Positions 35,342-44,313 of a stretch of 64,000 nt of DNA are shown here, piece by piece. Where the stretch lies: the NCBI RefSeq assembly GCF_016411825.1, contig NZ_JAEKMH010000004.1:450362-514361 (forward strand). Reading direction: 5' to 3'. Each line of letters starts with the position of its first letter. The first letter of the stretch is position 1. Below the pieces are notes generated by a model. That model saw only the letters and a list, made by a program, of their open reading frames with translations. It made no database searches and had not been told where the DNA came from. The DNA is from Devosia sediminis (GTDB lineage: Bacteria; Pseudomonadota; Alphaproteobacteria; Rhizobiales; Devosiaceae). Position numbers and translations under genes: made by a program.

Positions 35342-36178
35342 CTACTTGGCCGGCAGACAGCGGCCGGTGGCCTGGAGGGCGGCGACGGCACGCGGGTCGC
35401 AGCCGGTATAGAGGAACATCAGCCAGTCCTCGGTCGAGCCGTAATAGACATTGCGGTCGACTTCCCCGCGAACGCCGGGCACCACGCCGGTCTGGGTGTA
35501 TTGCCAGAAGGTCCAGGGGCGGTTGTTGTAGCGCTCGTGCGGCTCGGCAGCGGTCGAGCGCAGCCAGAAGGCATTGGGGAAATACTCGCCGTCGAGAATG
35601 TCGCGGTGGAAGTTCATGTCGGTATAGATGATCGGCAACTTGCCGGTATGCCGCTCCATCGCATCGAGCATGAAGCGGATCTTTTCGAGCGCATCGGCCT
35701 TGCTCGGCTTGGTCTTGCAGCTCGAGTGATTGTTCCATTCGAGATCGAGCACCGGCGGCAGGGCGCTGGGGTCGAAGGGCACGTTCTGGGCAAACCAGGC
35801 GGCCTGTTCCGACGCCAGCGAGCACCAGGTCATGAAGTGATAAGCGCCGCGTGGCATGCCGGCATCGCGGGCCCGGACCCAGTTGGCGCGGAAATCGGGG
35901 TCGATATAGTCCCTGCCCTCAGTCGCCTTCATGAAGACGAAATGGATACCGGCGGCGCGGGCCTTGGCGAAATCGACATTTTCCTGGTAGCGCGCCACGT
36001 CGATCCCCTGGATCGGCATGCCGCGGGCCCGGTCGACCTTGGCATGGGGCCGGTTGTCGCCGGGAATGGCATTATAGAGCCCGCCCACGCTGCCGCAGGC
36101 GACCAGCGCCACAACGGCGAGGCTCAGAACGGCGCCACGCAGAGCGGCGGAGACGGAGCGGCGGGCAGTAAGGGCCAT
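35342..36178 (-). CDS. GH25 family lysozyme-like lipoprotein
   Basis: A 278-residue predicted lipoprotein (lipobox LVAC after a hydrophobic core) with a glycoside hydrolase 25 domain. The catalytic residues are visible: aspartate in GIDVARYQ and the D-x-E pair in PPVLDLEWN, plus AYHFMTW and FWQYTQTG. It probably cleaves peptidoglycan at the outer membrane or in the periplasm. A Met 16 codons upstream (36226) is possible, but the start at 36178 gives a better signal sequence. A near-CtrA box (TTAA-N7-TTAG, 36234-36248) lies in the upstream region shared with comM. Confidence 0.85.
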   Translation of the reverse strand: MALTARRSVSAALRGAVLSLAVVALVACGSVGGLYNAIPGDNRPHAKVDRARGMPIQGIDVARYQENVDFAKARAAGIHFVFMKATEGRDYIDPDFRANWVRARDAGMPRGAYHFMTWCSLASEQAAWFAQNVPFDPSALPPVLDLEWNNHSSCKTKPSKADALEKIRFMLDAMERHTGKLPIIYTDMNFHRDILDGEYFPNAFWLRSTAAEPHERYNNRPWTFWQYTQTGVVPGVRGEVDRNVYYGSTEDWLMFLYTGCDPRAVAALQATGRCLPAK

Positions 36179-36360
36179 GGGTCGGAATACTCGGAACGCA
36201 AAACTGGACTGCCATTGATTCAACATGGCGCGGTTAATGGAGTTTTAGGGTAACCAGTGTGGCAGCGCGGATGGTTAACGTTCCGTTTTCTGTTCGCTAT
36301 ACGTTCTTGCTGAGCCCTGCTTACTCTGCTAGCCTCAGGCCAGGGTTGGGGGCTCGGCAA

Positions 36361-37887
36361 ATGGTCGCGCGCGTAACGACTGTGGCGTTTCAGGGCATCG
36401 AGGCGGTGCCGGTCGATGTGCAGGCGCATATCGCCCCCGGATTTCCCGCACTCGTGCTCGTCGGCTTGCCCGACAAGGCGGTGCGTGAAAGTGGCGAGCG
36501 GGTGCGTGCGGCGCTGACCGCGTCCGGCCTCGGCCTGCCGCCCAAGCGCATCACCATCAATCTGGCCCCGGCGGACCTGCCCAAGGAAGGCAGTCATTAC
36601 GACCTTCCCATTGCCCTGGCGCTGATGGGCGCCCTGGGCGCGATCCCGCAGGATGCACTCGATGGCTATATGGCGCTGGGCGAGCTGGGGCTCGACGGGC
36701 GCATCGCGCATGTCGGCGGCGTCCTGCCGGCGGCCATGGCCGCCAGCGCCAGGGGCATGGGGATCGTTTGCCCCACTGCCTCGGGCCCGGAAGCCGCCTG
36801 GGCCGGCGAGGAAATCGACATCATCGCGGCCGACAGCCTCATCGCGCTGGCCAATCACCTGACCGGGCATCAGTTGCAGGCGCGGCCAAAGCCGGGAAGG
36901 CAACTGGCCGCTCCCGGCGACCTGCCCGATCTCGTGGATGTGCGCGGGCAGGCGGTCGCCCGCCGGGCGCTGGAAGTGGCGGCAGCGGGCGGCCACAACC
37001 TCCTGATGATCGGTCCGCCCGGCGCCGGCAAGTCCATGCTGGCGGCCCGTCTCCCCTCCATCCTGCCGCCGCTTTCCCCGCGCGAGCTGCTCGATGTTTC
37101 CATGATCCAGTCCATTGCCGGGGAACTGGCCAATGGCGCCCTGTCCGATCGCCGGCCCTTCCGCGCGCCGCACCATTCCGCCTCGATGGCCGCCCTCGTC
37201 GGCGGTGGGTTGAAGGTGCGGCCGGGCGAAGCGAGCCTTGCGCATAATGGCGTGCTGTTTCTCGATGAACTGCCTGAATTCGCGCCCAGCGTGCTCGACA
37301 GCCTGCGCCAGCCGCTGGAAAGCGGCGAAACCGTTATCGCCCGGGCCAACGCGCGGGTTGCCTATCCCAGCCGCTTCCAGCTCGTGGCGGCGATGAATCC
37401 GTGCAAATGCGGTATGGCCGGCACGCCCGGCCATATCTGCAAGCGCGGGCCCGCCTGTGCCGCGGACTATCAGGCGCGCTTGTCTGGCCCCTTTCTCGAT
37501 CGCATCGATATCCGCATCGACTTGCCCGCCGTGTCTGCCGCCGACATGATCGCGCCCAGTGCTCCGCCCGAAAGTTCGGCCGAAGTGGCGAGGCGCGTTG
37601 CCGGCGCGCGCCAGCGTCAGGCGGAGCGCTATGCCTCGGCCGGCCACCCGCAGATTTGGACCAATGCCGCGGCGCCGTCCGCTGTCATCGAAAAGCTGGT
37701 GGCGCCGGATCGCGAGAGCCAGTCGCTGCTCCTCCAGGCTGCGGAGCGCTTCAATCTCTCGGCCCGCGCCTATCACCGGGTGCTCAAGGTGGCGCGTACC
37801 CTTGCCGATCTCTCTGCCTCCGATAAGGTCGCCCGACCCCATATTGCCGAGGCCCTGAGCTATCGGCTCAATTTCGGCGCCGCCTGA
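36361..37887 (+). CDS. comM: YifB family Mg chelatase-like AAA ATPase (ComM)
   Basis: A 508-residue protein with an N-terminal Lon-like domain (VDVQAHIAPGFPALVLVGLPDKAVRESGERVRAAL), a central AAA+ ATPase with Walker A GPPGAGKSMLAARLPSI (from about residue 218) and Walker B VLFLDELPEF, and a C-terminal Mg-chelatase-type domain with a CKCG...C...C cysteine cluster. ComM is a branch-migration helicase that aids integration of transformed DNA. The ATG at 36361 is preferred over an upstream frame that lacks family similarity. Confidence 0.9.
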   Translation: MVARVTTVAFQGIEAVPVDVQAHIAPGFPALVLVGLPDKAVRESGERVRAALTASGLGLPPKRITINLAPADLPKEGSHYDLPIALALMGALGAIPQDALDGYMALGELGLDGRIAHVGGVLPAAMAASARGMGIVCPTASGPEAAWAGEEIDIIAADSLIALANHLTGHQLQARPKPGRQLAAPGDLPDLVDVRGQAVARRALEVAAAGGHNLLMIGPPGAGKSMLAARLPSILPPLSPRELLDVSMIQSIAGELANGALSDRRPFRAPHHSASMAALVGGGLKVRPGEASLAHNGVLFLDELPEFAPSVLDSLRQPLESGETVIARANARVAYPSRFQLVAAMNPCKCGMAGTPGHICKRGPACAADYQARLSGPFLDRIDIRIDLPAVSAADMIAPSAPPESSAEVARRVAGARQRQAERYASAGHPQIWTNAAAPSAVIEKLVAPDRESQSLLLQAAERFNLSARAYHRVLKVARTLADLSASDKVARPHIAEALSYRLNFGAA

Positions 37888-37898
37888 TCGGACCCTCG

Positions 37899-38351
37899 AT
37901 GAAGCATCGCATTTCTGCCGGCGTTCTGGCGCTGCGCGACAACCGCATCCTGCTGGTCCGGCACTTTCGGCCCGGCAGGCACGATTTCTGGGCCGGTCCC
38001 GGCGGTGGCGTGGAGGGCAGCGAAGAATTGCATCAGGCCGCCGAGCGCGAGGCCTTTGAAGAGGCCGGCATCCGCGTCCGGACGCGCAACATGGCCTATA
38101 TCGATGAGCTGGTCGACGGCTGGGGCCGGATCGTGAAATTCTGGTTCCTCGCCGACTATGTTTCGGGCGAAATCGACGTTTCTGCCAACCCGGCCGAGGG
38201 CGAAGCCATCAGCGAAGCGGGCTGGTTCGCGCGCGACGCCCTGCCCCAGGGCCACGTCTTCCCCGAAGTGCTCCGCACCCGCTTCTGGGACGAGCTCGCG
38301 ACCGGCTTTCCGGCACCGATCAAACTGCCTTTGCGGCGGTCGATCTTTTGA
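37899..38351 (+). CDS. NUDIX hydrolase
   Basis: A 150-residue hydrolase with the NUDIX box G-x5-E-x7-R-E-U-x-E-E-x-G-U visible as GGGVEGSEELHQAAEREAFEEAGIRV. Such enzymes cleave nucleoside diphosphate derivatives; the substrate is unknown. Its ATG lies 11 bases after the comM stop, so the two are probably co-transcribed. Confidence 0.9.
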   Translation: MKHRISAGVLALRDNRILLVRHFRPGRHDFWAGPGGGVEGSEELHQAAEREAFEEAGIRVRTRNMAYIDELVDGWGRIVKFWFLADYVSGEIDVSANPAEGEAISEAGWFARDALPQGHVFPEVLRTRFWDELATGFPAPIKLPLRRSIF

Positions 38352-38429
38352 GCGCAATTGCCGACTCGCCCTGACAGCCTCGTTAATCCTCGTGTCTTAG
38401 CCTTGGGCTGAGGTACCTCGGAGGATGAC

Positions 38430-39089
38430 ATGCCGGAACATGGGCTGCTGGTGCAATGGAATGACGAGCGCGGCTTCGGCTTTGTCGAAGGCCGCGATGG
38501 CCAAAGGCATTTCGTTCATATTTCGGCCATCGCCCGCATTGCCACCCGGCCGCGCATCGGCGACAGCGTCTCCTTTGTCCCGGCGCGCGGCGAAGACGGA
38601 CGACTCCAGGCCCGAGCAGTAGAGATTCTGGGTGCCAATCCAGCGCCCGGGCTCGCAATCCGCCGCCGCGGTGCCGTCGCGACGCCGGCCACGTCCCTGA
38701 ACTGGCGCTATCCGCTGTCCCTGATCCTGATCGTCTTCGTCGTTGCGGGGGTCGCTCTCGACCGATTGCCCATTGCCGTAGCGCTGGCCTATCTCGGCAT
38801 GGGGATCATTTCCTTCCTCGCCTGCCACGCCGACAAGCGCTACGCCGAGAACGGCCACTGGCGCATCAGCGAGGTGACGCTTCTGGGCCTCGACCTCGCT
38901 TTCGGCATTGTGGGTGGCCTCCTTGGTCAGGCCACCTTCCGCCACAAGACCCGCAAGCCAGGTTATGTCACCGCGACCGTGCTGATCTTGGCTGTGCATC
39001 TGCTCTGGCTGGTTGGCTTTGCGACCGGGCTGGTCGATGCCCGGCAGCTCGTCGCAGACATGGCTCCGATCCTGGGCATCAGTGGATAA
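38430..39089 (+). CDS. Cold-shock domain fused to DUF1294 membrane domain
   Basis: A 219-residue two-part protein. Residues about 1-70 are a cold-shock (CSD) OB-fold with the RNP motif DERGFGFVEG and HFVHISAI, which should bind single-stranded nucleic acid. Residues about 90-210 are the DUF1294 membrane domain with three or four helices, including MGIISFLACHADKRYAENGHWRISEVTLLGLDLAFG and the conserved FRHKTRK. GGAGG lies six bases before the ATG. The fusion occurs across proteobacteria, but its role is unknown. Confidence 0.88.
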   Translation: MPEHGLLVQWNDERGFGFVEGRDGQRHFVHISAIARIATRPRIGDSVSFVPARGEDGRLQARAVEILGANPAPGLAIRRRGAVATPATSLNWRYPLSLILIVFVVAGVALDRLPIAVALAYLGMGIISFLACHADKRYAENGHWRISEVTLLGLDLAFGIVGGLLGQATFRHKTRKPGYVTATVLILAVHLLWLVGFATGLVDARQLVADMAPILGISG

Positions 39090-39101
39090 GCTGTGGACAA
39101 G

Positions 39102-39116
39102 TGTTTCACGTGAATC
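39102..39116 (-). promoter_or_regulatory. parS-like motif TGTTTCACGTGAATC
   Basis: Reverse-oriented copy of the recurring 15-mer, in the convergent gap between the cold-shock fusion gene and aceA. It directly abuts a CGGCGGG/CCCGCCG hairpin (39116-39142) that may terminate both genes. Confidence 0.4.
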
Positions 39117-39142
39117 GGCGGGACGCCTTGAACGACCCGCCG
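39116..39142. terminator. GC hairpin between convergent genes
   Basis: CGGCGGG (39116-39122) and CCCGCCG (39136-39142) form a seven-pair stem with a 13-base loop, eight bases after the aceA stop. No T run follows. Confidence 0.4.
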
Positions 39143-39149
39143 GTGCGGC

Positions 39150-40445
39150 TCAGTGGAATTGCGCCGCTTCGGTGCTCTCCGCCATGGCGGTGGTGGCGCT
39201 CTGTCCCTCGCTGACGGTCAGCGACACGGCATCGAAATAGCTGGTGCCCACTTCGCGCTGGTGCCGCACCGCGGAAAAGCCATGGGTTTCGGCGGCGAAT
39301 TCGGCCTGTTGCAGTTTCGAGTAACCGGCCATGCCGCTCTCCTTGTAGCTGCGTGCCAGCTCGAACGTGGTGAGGCTGAGATTGTGAAAGCCAGCCAGTG
39401 TGATGAACTGGTATTTGTAGCCCATGGCGCCCAGTTCGCTCTGGAATTTTGCCATGTCGGCCTCGTCCATATGCTTGGCCCAGTTGAAGCTGGGCGAGCA
39501 GTTATAGGCCAGCATCTGCTCGGGAAACTTCGCGCGGATGGCTTCGGCGAACCGCCTGGCTTCACCAAGGTCGGGCTTTGACGTCTCGCACCAGATGAGA
39601 TCGGCATAGGGCGCATAGGCGAGGCCCCTTGCGATGGCGCAGTCGAGCCCGCCCTTGAGCCGATAGAACCCTTCGGCCGTGCGCTCGCCGGTGACGAAGG
39701 GCCGGTCGCAGTCGTCGATGTCGGAGGTGATGAGCCGCGCCGCTTCGGCATCGGTGCGGGCCATGATCAGCGTCGGCACGCCCATGACATCGGCGGCGAG
39801 CCGCGCCGCATTGAGGGTGCGGATGAACTGGCTGGTCGGCACCAGCACCTTGCCGCCCAGATGCCCGCATTTCTTTTCCGAGGCCAACTGGTCCTCGAAA
39901 TGCACGGCGGCCGCCCCGGCCTCGATCATGGCCTTCATCAGCTCGAACACGTTGAGCGCGCCGCCAAACCCGGCTTCGGCATCGGCAATAATGGGCACGA
40001 AGAAATCGAGATCGGTGGTCGCCACGCCGTCGTGGCGCTCCATGGCCTGGATCTGGTCGGCGCGTTGCAGCGCCTTGTTGATGCGCGTGACCACTGATGG
40101 CACGCTGTCGACCGGATAAAGCGACTGGTCGGGATACATGTTGCCCGAGGAATTGGCATCGGCCGCCACCTGCCAGCCGGAAAGGTAGATGGCCTTCAAC
40201 CCCGCCTTGACCTGCTGCACCGCCTGGTTGCCGGTAAACGTGCCCAGCGTTGGCACAAAGACTTCCGAGTGCAGCAATTGCCAGAGTTTTTTCGCGCCAT
40301 TCTCGGCCAACGAATGGCGGATCGGCAGCGATCCGGCGAGGCGCCGCACGTCATCGGGTGAATAGGTGCGGGCGATATTGCGCCAGCGATCGGGCGCATA
40401 ATCCGGCGCCGGAAAGCTCTCTGGTTGGTTGGGTTTGTCGAGCAT
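39150..40445 (-). CDS. aceA: Isocitrate lyase
   Basis: Glyoxylate-shunt enzyme that splits isocitrate into succinate and glyoxylate. The 431-residue protein has the catalytic motif [11 protein letters not shown], the metal-binding region [37 protein letters not shown] and [11 protein letters not shown]. The start at 40445 has GAGGAG six bases upstream; an earlier Met at 40466 would include that site. A 75-residue gene lies upstream on the same strand, and an ScfR-type regulator is divergent, which fits control by acyl-CoA or fatty-acid status (inference). Confidence 0.96.
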   Translation of the reverse strand: MLDKPNQPESFPAPDYAPDRWRNIARTYSPDDVRRLAGSLPIRHSLAENGAKKLWQLLHSEVFVPTLGTFTGNQAVQQVKAGLKAIYLSGWQVAADANSSGNMYPDQSLYPVDSVPSVVTRINKALQRADQIQAMERHDGVATTDLDFFVPIIADAEAGFGGALNVFELMKAMIEAGAAAVHFEDQLASEKKCGHLGGKVLVPTSQFIRTLNAARLAADVMGVPTLIMARTDAEAARLITSDIDDCDRPFVTGERTAEGFYRLKGGLDCAIARGLAYAPYADLIWCETSKPDLGEARRFAEAIRAKFPEQMLAYNCSPSFNWAKHMDEADMAKFQSELGAMGYKYQFITLAGFHNLSLTTFELARSYKESGMAGYSKLQQAEFAAETHGFSAVRHQREVGTSYFDAVSLTVSEGQSATTAMAESTEAAQFH

Positions 40446-40496
40446 ATCTGTCTCCTCATTGGACATGGCTGTACTGGTGCTGCGCCAGGCAACACG

Positions 40497-40511
40497 GATT
40501 CACGTGGAACA
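40497..40511 (+). promoter_or_regulatory. parS-like motif GATTCACGTGGAACA
   Basis: Fifth copy of the 15-mer, in the gap between the 75-residue gene and aceA. Here the right arm is TGTTCC, the other common parS half, while GATTC is again kept on the left. Confidence 0.4.
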
Positions 40512-40545
40512 TTTTGGGTTTGGGGGGTCCGGCGGACGCGGGTCG

Positions 40546-40773
40546 CTAGATGGCCACTTTCCGGCAGAAGGTGGCGGCGATCATGCCAGCGCCGGAGAAC
40601 AGTTCCTGCGCATCTTCCCCGCCCACAAGGGTGAACTGATGCCTGCCGATCCTGCCGGCAATCGCAAAGCCCTGTTCGCTCAGACCCCGCGCCTTGAACT
40701 GTGCCATGGCTTCGGTCGCGGTGGGGGCGATGATGGTGATGTACTCGTCGCGCTGCTCGATCATGGGGGACAT
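40546..40773 (-). CDS. Small conserved-looking protein upstream of aceA
   Basis: A 75-residue soluble protein (MSPMIEQRDEYITIIAPTATEAMAQFKARGLSEQGFAIAGRIGRHQF...) with an alternating strand-helix pattern that suggests a small ferredoxin-like or ACT-like fold. GAGGAG seven bases upstream strongly supports the ATG at 40773. It lies about 100 bases before aceA on the same strand, so it may be co-expressed with the glyoxylate shunt. I do not recognise a named family. Confidence 0.7.
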   Translation of the reverse strand: MSPMIEQRDEYITIIAPTATEAMAQFKARGLSEQGFAIAGRIGRHQFTLVGGEDAQELFSGAGMIAATFCRKVAI

Positions 40774-40854
40774 TCATTTCTCCTCGCTGCTGGTTGTAAA
40801 TATTTGACAACAACGCCGGATATGCAAGAAATAGCCGCAAGAGGCGCAGTAAAG

Positions 40855-40905
40855 CTGTAAATCGACAGTCAAGGATCGATCAGTTTCTGTAAATCTCTGT
40901 AAAGG
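40855..40905 (+). promoter_or_regulatory. Three CTGTAAA direct repeats before the ScfR gene
   Basis: CTGTAAATC occurs at 40855-40863 and 40887-40895 and CTGTAAAGG at 40897-40905; the spacings are 32 and 10 bases, close to three turns and one turn of DNA. The last copy overlaps the ribosome-binding site of the regulator. They are candidate binding sites for its own product or a co-regulator. Confidence 0.4.
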
Positions 40906-40913
40906 AGAGGGCG

Positions 40914-42320
40914 ATGGACGCGGGGGAAAACCAGGTCGGCGGGCGTATCAGACGGCTGCGGCGGCAGCGCCATCTCAATCAGGCGGATCTGGCGCAGGCG
41001 CTGGGCATTTCCGCCAGCTATCTCAATCTCATCGAGCACAATCGCCGCAAGGTCACCGTGCCGCTGCTGTTTTCCATCGCCGGCTATTTCGGCGTCGAGC
41101 CCGGCGAGCTGGTCGATGGCGACGAGGGCCGGCTGGCCGGTGACCTGATGGAAGTTTTCGGAGACGACATCTTTGCCGATAGCGACCTGACCAATCTCGA
41201 AATCCGTGACCTTGCCCAAGCCAATCCGGCGGCGGCCCGCGCCGTGCTCAAGCTCTACGATCGCTATCGGCTCGCCACCGCGGGCGCCCCGGCGCCGCAG
41301 ACGACCGGCGACGGGGAGCACTTTCACCTCGCCACGGACGCGATTTCCGACTTCCTCCAGGAGAACGCCAACCACTTTCCTCTTCTCGAGGACAGCGCGG
41401 ATCGGGTGCGCGAGGATATCGATACGTCAGGTGACAGTTTCGAGGCCGGCCTCCGCACCTATCTCTTCAATGTCTTCGGCCTCGAAGTGCGCCTCGCCTC
41501 CCTGCCCCACGGCATTGCCCGGCAGCTCGACGCAAACAGGCGGCACTTGCTGATTTCCGATCTGCTGCCGGCAGAGAGCGCCAATTTTCTCCTCGCCCAG
41601 CAGGTCGGGCAATTGGCGGCACAGGGCGAAATCACCGACATCATCGCGCAATCGGATCTGGCAGAGGGCGATGCGCCAGCCCTGGCGCGCAACGTGCTCT
41701 CGGCCTATTTCGCCGCCGCCCTGATCATGCCCTATGCGCCTTTCCTCAAGGCCTGTCGTGATTATCGCTACGATATCGAGCGGCTGGGAAGGCGCTTCGG
41801 CGCCAGCTTCGAGCAGGTCTGCCACCGCATGACGACGCTGCAGCGGAAGGGTGCTTCGGGCATTCCGCTGCACCTGGTGCGCACCGACATTGCCGGCAAT
41901 ATTTCCAAGCGCTTCTCGCTCTCGGGCATCCATATTCCGCGCCATTCCGGCGCCTGTCCCCGCTGGAACATCTACGCGGCATTCCTCGCGCCCGAGCGCA
42001 TCAATGTGCAGGTCAGCCAGATGCCCGATGGGCAGAGCTTCTTCTGCATCGCGCGAACCATCACCAAGGGTGACTATCGCTACAATGCGCCCAGGCGCTA
42101 CCTGTCGGTTGGCCTTGGCTGCGCCGTCCATCACGCGCGCGAGATGATCTATTCCGACGGCATCGATTTTTCGAGCCAGCAGCAGGTCGTGCCGATCGGG
42201 GTCGGCTGCCGCATCTGTCCGCGCATGGAATGCGGGCAGCGGGCCCATCCCCCCGCCTATCACCGGTTTCGCATCGACGATACGGTCCGGCCCGAAAGCC
42301 TCTACGCGCGGATGCGCTAG
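40914..42320 (+). CDS. XRE/ScfR-family regulator of short-chain fatty-acid or glyoxylate metabolism
   Basis: A 468-residue regulator with an N-terminal XRE helix-turn-helix (IRRLRRQRHLNQADLAQALGISASYLNLIEHNRRKVT), a central IrrE-like region (RRHLLISDLLPAESANFLLAQQVGQLA) and a C-terminal short-chain fatty acyl regulator domain with cysteine-rich ends (GVGCRICPRMECGQRAHPP). Relatives (RamB, ScfR, MccR) control isocitrate lyase or acyl-CoA pathways. AGGAGAGG precedes the ATG. Its divergence from the aceA unit makes aceA the likely target. Confidence 0.88.
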   Translation: MDAGENQVGGRIRRLRRQRHLNQADLAQALGISASYLNLIEHNRRKVTVPLLFSIAGYFGVEPGELVDGDEGRLAGDLMEVFGDDIFADSDLTNLEIRDLAQANPAAARAVLKLYDRYRLATAGAPAPQTTGDGEHFHLATDAISDFLQENANHFPLLEDSADRVREDIDTSGDSFEAGLRTYLFNVFGLEVRLASLPHGIARQLDANRRHLLISDLLPAESANFLLAQQVGQLAAQGEITDIIAQSDLAEGDAPALARNVLSAYFAAALIMPYAPFLKACRDYRYDIERLGRRFGASFEQVCHRMTTLQRKGASGIPLHLVRTDIAGNISKRFSLSGIHIPRHSGACPRWNIYAAFLAPERINVQVSQMPDGQSFFCIARTITKGDYRYNAPRRYLSVGLGCAVHHAREMIYSDGIDFSSQQQVVPIGVGCRICPRMECGQRAHPPAYHRFRIDDTVRPESLYARMR

Positions 42321-42340
42321 AGGGTTTCGGCTTTGACGGA

Positions 42341-43063
42341 TCAGGAGCCGGTGTCACCGGCCTCGCTGTCCTGGTGGCGGCGATCGTTGACCCAGCTCGC
42401 CCGCCATTCCCGCTCCAGCGTCGAGCGGCGCTTGCCGTAGCGCTCCTCGGTGATGGTGAGGCAGACAATGCGGTCGGTGCGGAAATTGCGGAAGTCGTTG
42501 CGCAACAGGCACCAGGCGGCAATGGTCTGCTTTCCTTCGTAGAATGCCAGACCCACCGGCCAGATGGTGCGAGTCGTGGGCCGCCCCTGCTCGTCCGCAT
42601 AGTCGATGGAAACGGCCTTTTCCTGCCGCATGGCGAGGCGGATATCGCCCAGCACCGGGATCGGCTTGCGCTGGCCCCAGATGGCCACCGGCCAGAGCGC
42701 GGTATCGCTGATGCGGTCGCGCAGGTCCTCGGGCGAGGCGGTCGCAATCTTGGCCAGCGCATTGCGCGCCGCGGCGCCCAGGCCATCGTCCGGCTGCGTC
42801 TCGACCCAGCGCGCGCCCAGCACCAGGGCCTCGAGCTCTTCCGGGCTGAACATCAGCGGCGGCAGGAAAAATCCGGACTTGAGCATATAGCCCACGCCCG
42901 CTTCGCCATCGATCGGGGCGCCGAGGCCGATCAGGGTCTGGATGTCGCGATAAAGGGTGCGGACCGAGACATTCTGCTCTTCGGCCAGCGCCGCAGCCGT
43001 GATCGGCCGGCGATGCCGCCTCAGCGCATCCATGATGGAAAACAGCCGTTCAGTCTTGTCCAT
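42341..43063 (-). CDS. YafY family regulator (HTH plus WYL domain)
   Basis: A 240-residue protein with an N-terminal HTH_11 winged helix (RRPITAAALAEEQNVSVRTLYRDIQTL) and a WYL-type ligand-sensing domain (KAVSIDYADEQGRPTTRTIWPVGLAFYEGKQTIAAWCLLRNDFRNFRTDRI). Such regulators respond to nucleotides or small ligands; the target is unknown. It is convergent with the ScfR gene and followed at its 5' side by galM on the same strand. Confidence 0.9.
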   Translation of the reverse strand: MDKTERLFSIMDALRRHRRPITAAALAEEQNVSVRTLYRDIQTLIGLGAPIDGEAGVGYMLKSGFFLPPLMFSPEELEALVLGARWVETQPDDGLGAAARNALAKIATASPEDLRDRISDTALWPVAIWGQRKPIPVLGDIRLAMRQEKAVSIDYADEQGRPTTRTIWPVGLAFYEGKQTIAAWCLLRNDFRNFRTDRIVCLTITEERYGKRRSTLEREWRASWVNDRRHQDSEAGDTGS

Positions 43064-43168
43064 GAGATGTCTCCGCCGCGTCCGCTTCGTTCACAGGAGC
43101 GTGAGCATCGCTGTCACATCTGACGGAAAATGTCAGCAGGCTGCGCACCTCGGGGAAGTCGGCAGTCC

Positions 43169-44179
43169 TCACGCGATCTCGAATTCGCACCAATGGCTAT
43201 AGGGCCGGTCGGGCGAATGGATGACATTGGGGAAGTGCGGATTGTTGACCGCATCGGCCGGGCTCTGGTCCTCGAGGCAGAAGCCGGCATGCTTCTTATA
43301 CGTCCTGCCGTTGAGACCGGGCACCGGCACGTCGGTCCAGACGCCATTATAGACCTGGACGCCCGGGCGGTCGCTCCAGAGCCTCAGGGTCAGGTCCCTA
43401 TCGGGCGAAACCACGGTGGCGATCGGGTCACCGTGGCGGCGGCCGGTGTCGAGCACCATGCCGATATCGTAGTCGACCGGCGCGCCATTGGCATCGCGCA
43501 TGGTGCGGGGCGCGCGGAGATCATAGATCGTGTTCTTCGAGGGCAGGATGGCGCCGGTGGGCGCGAGGTTGCCGCCGAGCTCGGTATAGGCCGAGGAATT
43601 GACCTGATAGAGGTGGTCGAGAACGGTGTCCGTGGTGCCGAGGTTGAAATACTGGTGCTGGACAAGGCTGATCGGGGTCGGCCGGTCGGTCGTGGCGCTG
43701 AGCTCGAGCCGGAGGCGATTGCCATCCAGCGTATAGGTCGCGGCAAAGTTGACATTGCCCGGATAGCCCATGGCGCCATCGGGCGAAAAATGCGTGAACC
43801 GGACCGTGTTGTTGGCGCTGTCGGCCTCGCCCTGCCAGACCTGGCGTCCCAGCCCCTCGGCGCCGCCATGCAATTGCAGATCGCCGGCATTGGGGGGCAG
43901 TTGGTAGGTCACGCCATCGAGGTCGAAGCGCGCATTGGAAATGCGGTTGGCGACGCGGCCGGCCAGCGAGCCGAAATGCGGGCTGTGGGCCGGATAGGCT
44001 TCAAATTGGTCAAAGCCGAGAACAACGGAGCGCTCGCCGCCGGAAACGGGCACCCGCCAGTCGCGCACGGCGACGCCATAGCCGATGATGTCGACGGTGA
44101 CGCCGGTATCGCTGGTGAGGCGGAACTGGTCCACCCGCTGTCCGGCATGTTCGCCAAAGGTTGAAACCGCGATGGCCAT
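43169..44179 (-). CDS. galM: Aldose 1-epimerase (galactose mutarotase)
   Basis: Interconverts alpha and beta anomers of aldoses. The 336-residue protein has the sugar-binding YPAHSPHFGSLAGRVANRISNARF, the catalytic histidine in LVQHQYFNLG and the catalytic glutamate in FCLEDQSPADAVNNPHFP. It is divergent from the LacI regulator of the xylose cluster, so it probably helps convert xylose or arabinose anomers. A TAGCGCTA palindrome (44217-44224) lies in the shared upstream region. Confidence 0.93.
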   Translation of the reverse strand: MAIAVSTFGEHAGQRVDQFRLTSDTGVTVDIIGYGVAVRDWRVPVSGGERSVVLGFDQFEAYPAHSPHFGSLAGRVANRISNARFDLDGVTYQLPPNAGDLQLHGGAEGLGRQVWQGEADSANNTVRFTHFSPDGAMGYPGNVNFAATYTLDGNRLRLELSATTDRPTPISLVQHQYFNLGTTDTVLDHLYQVNSSAYTELGGNLAPTGAILPSKNTIYDLRAPRTMRDANGAPVDYDIGMVLDTGRRHGDPIATVVSPDRDLTLRLWSDRPGVQVYNGVWTDVPVPGLNGRTYKKHAGFCLEDQSPADAVNNPHFPNVIHSPDRPYSHWCEFEIA

Positions 44180-44216
44180 TGTGATCTCCCGTCCCTCTCG
44201 CTCCGGGCGGGAGCTG

Positions 44217-44224
44217 TAGCGCTA
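44217..44224. promoter_or_regulatory. TAGCGCTA palindrome between galM and lacI-type gene
   Basis: A perfect eight-base palindrome in the galM/LacI divergent region with the central CG typical of LacI-family operators. It is a weak candidate for autoregulation and galM control. Confidence 0.3.
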
Positions 44225-44313
44225 TTCGCCCCCCGGCCGCAACGCCGCACTTGACCTTTGCGTGAGGCGTGGGGAGTGTGAAGGCCGAGGCGGCATGGCC
44301 GGGGGGAAGCGGT

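Noticed and set aside
36220..37842. A 540-codon open frame antisense to the comM-type gene
   Set aside because: The plus strand encodes a full Mg-chelatase-like AAA ATPase; the antisense product is histidine/glycine-rich shadow translation.
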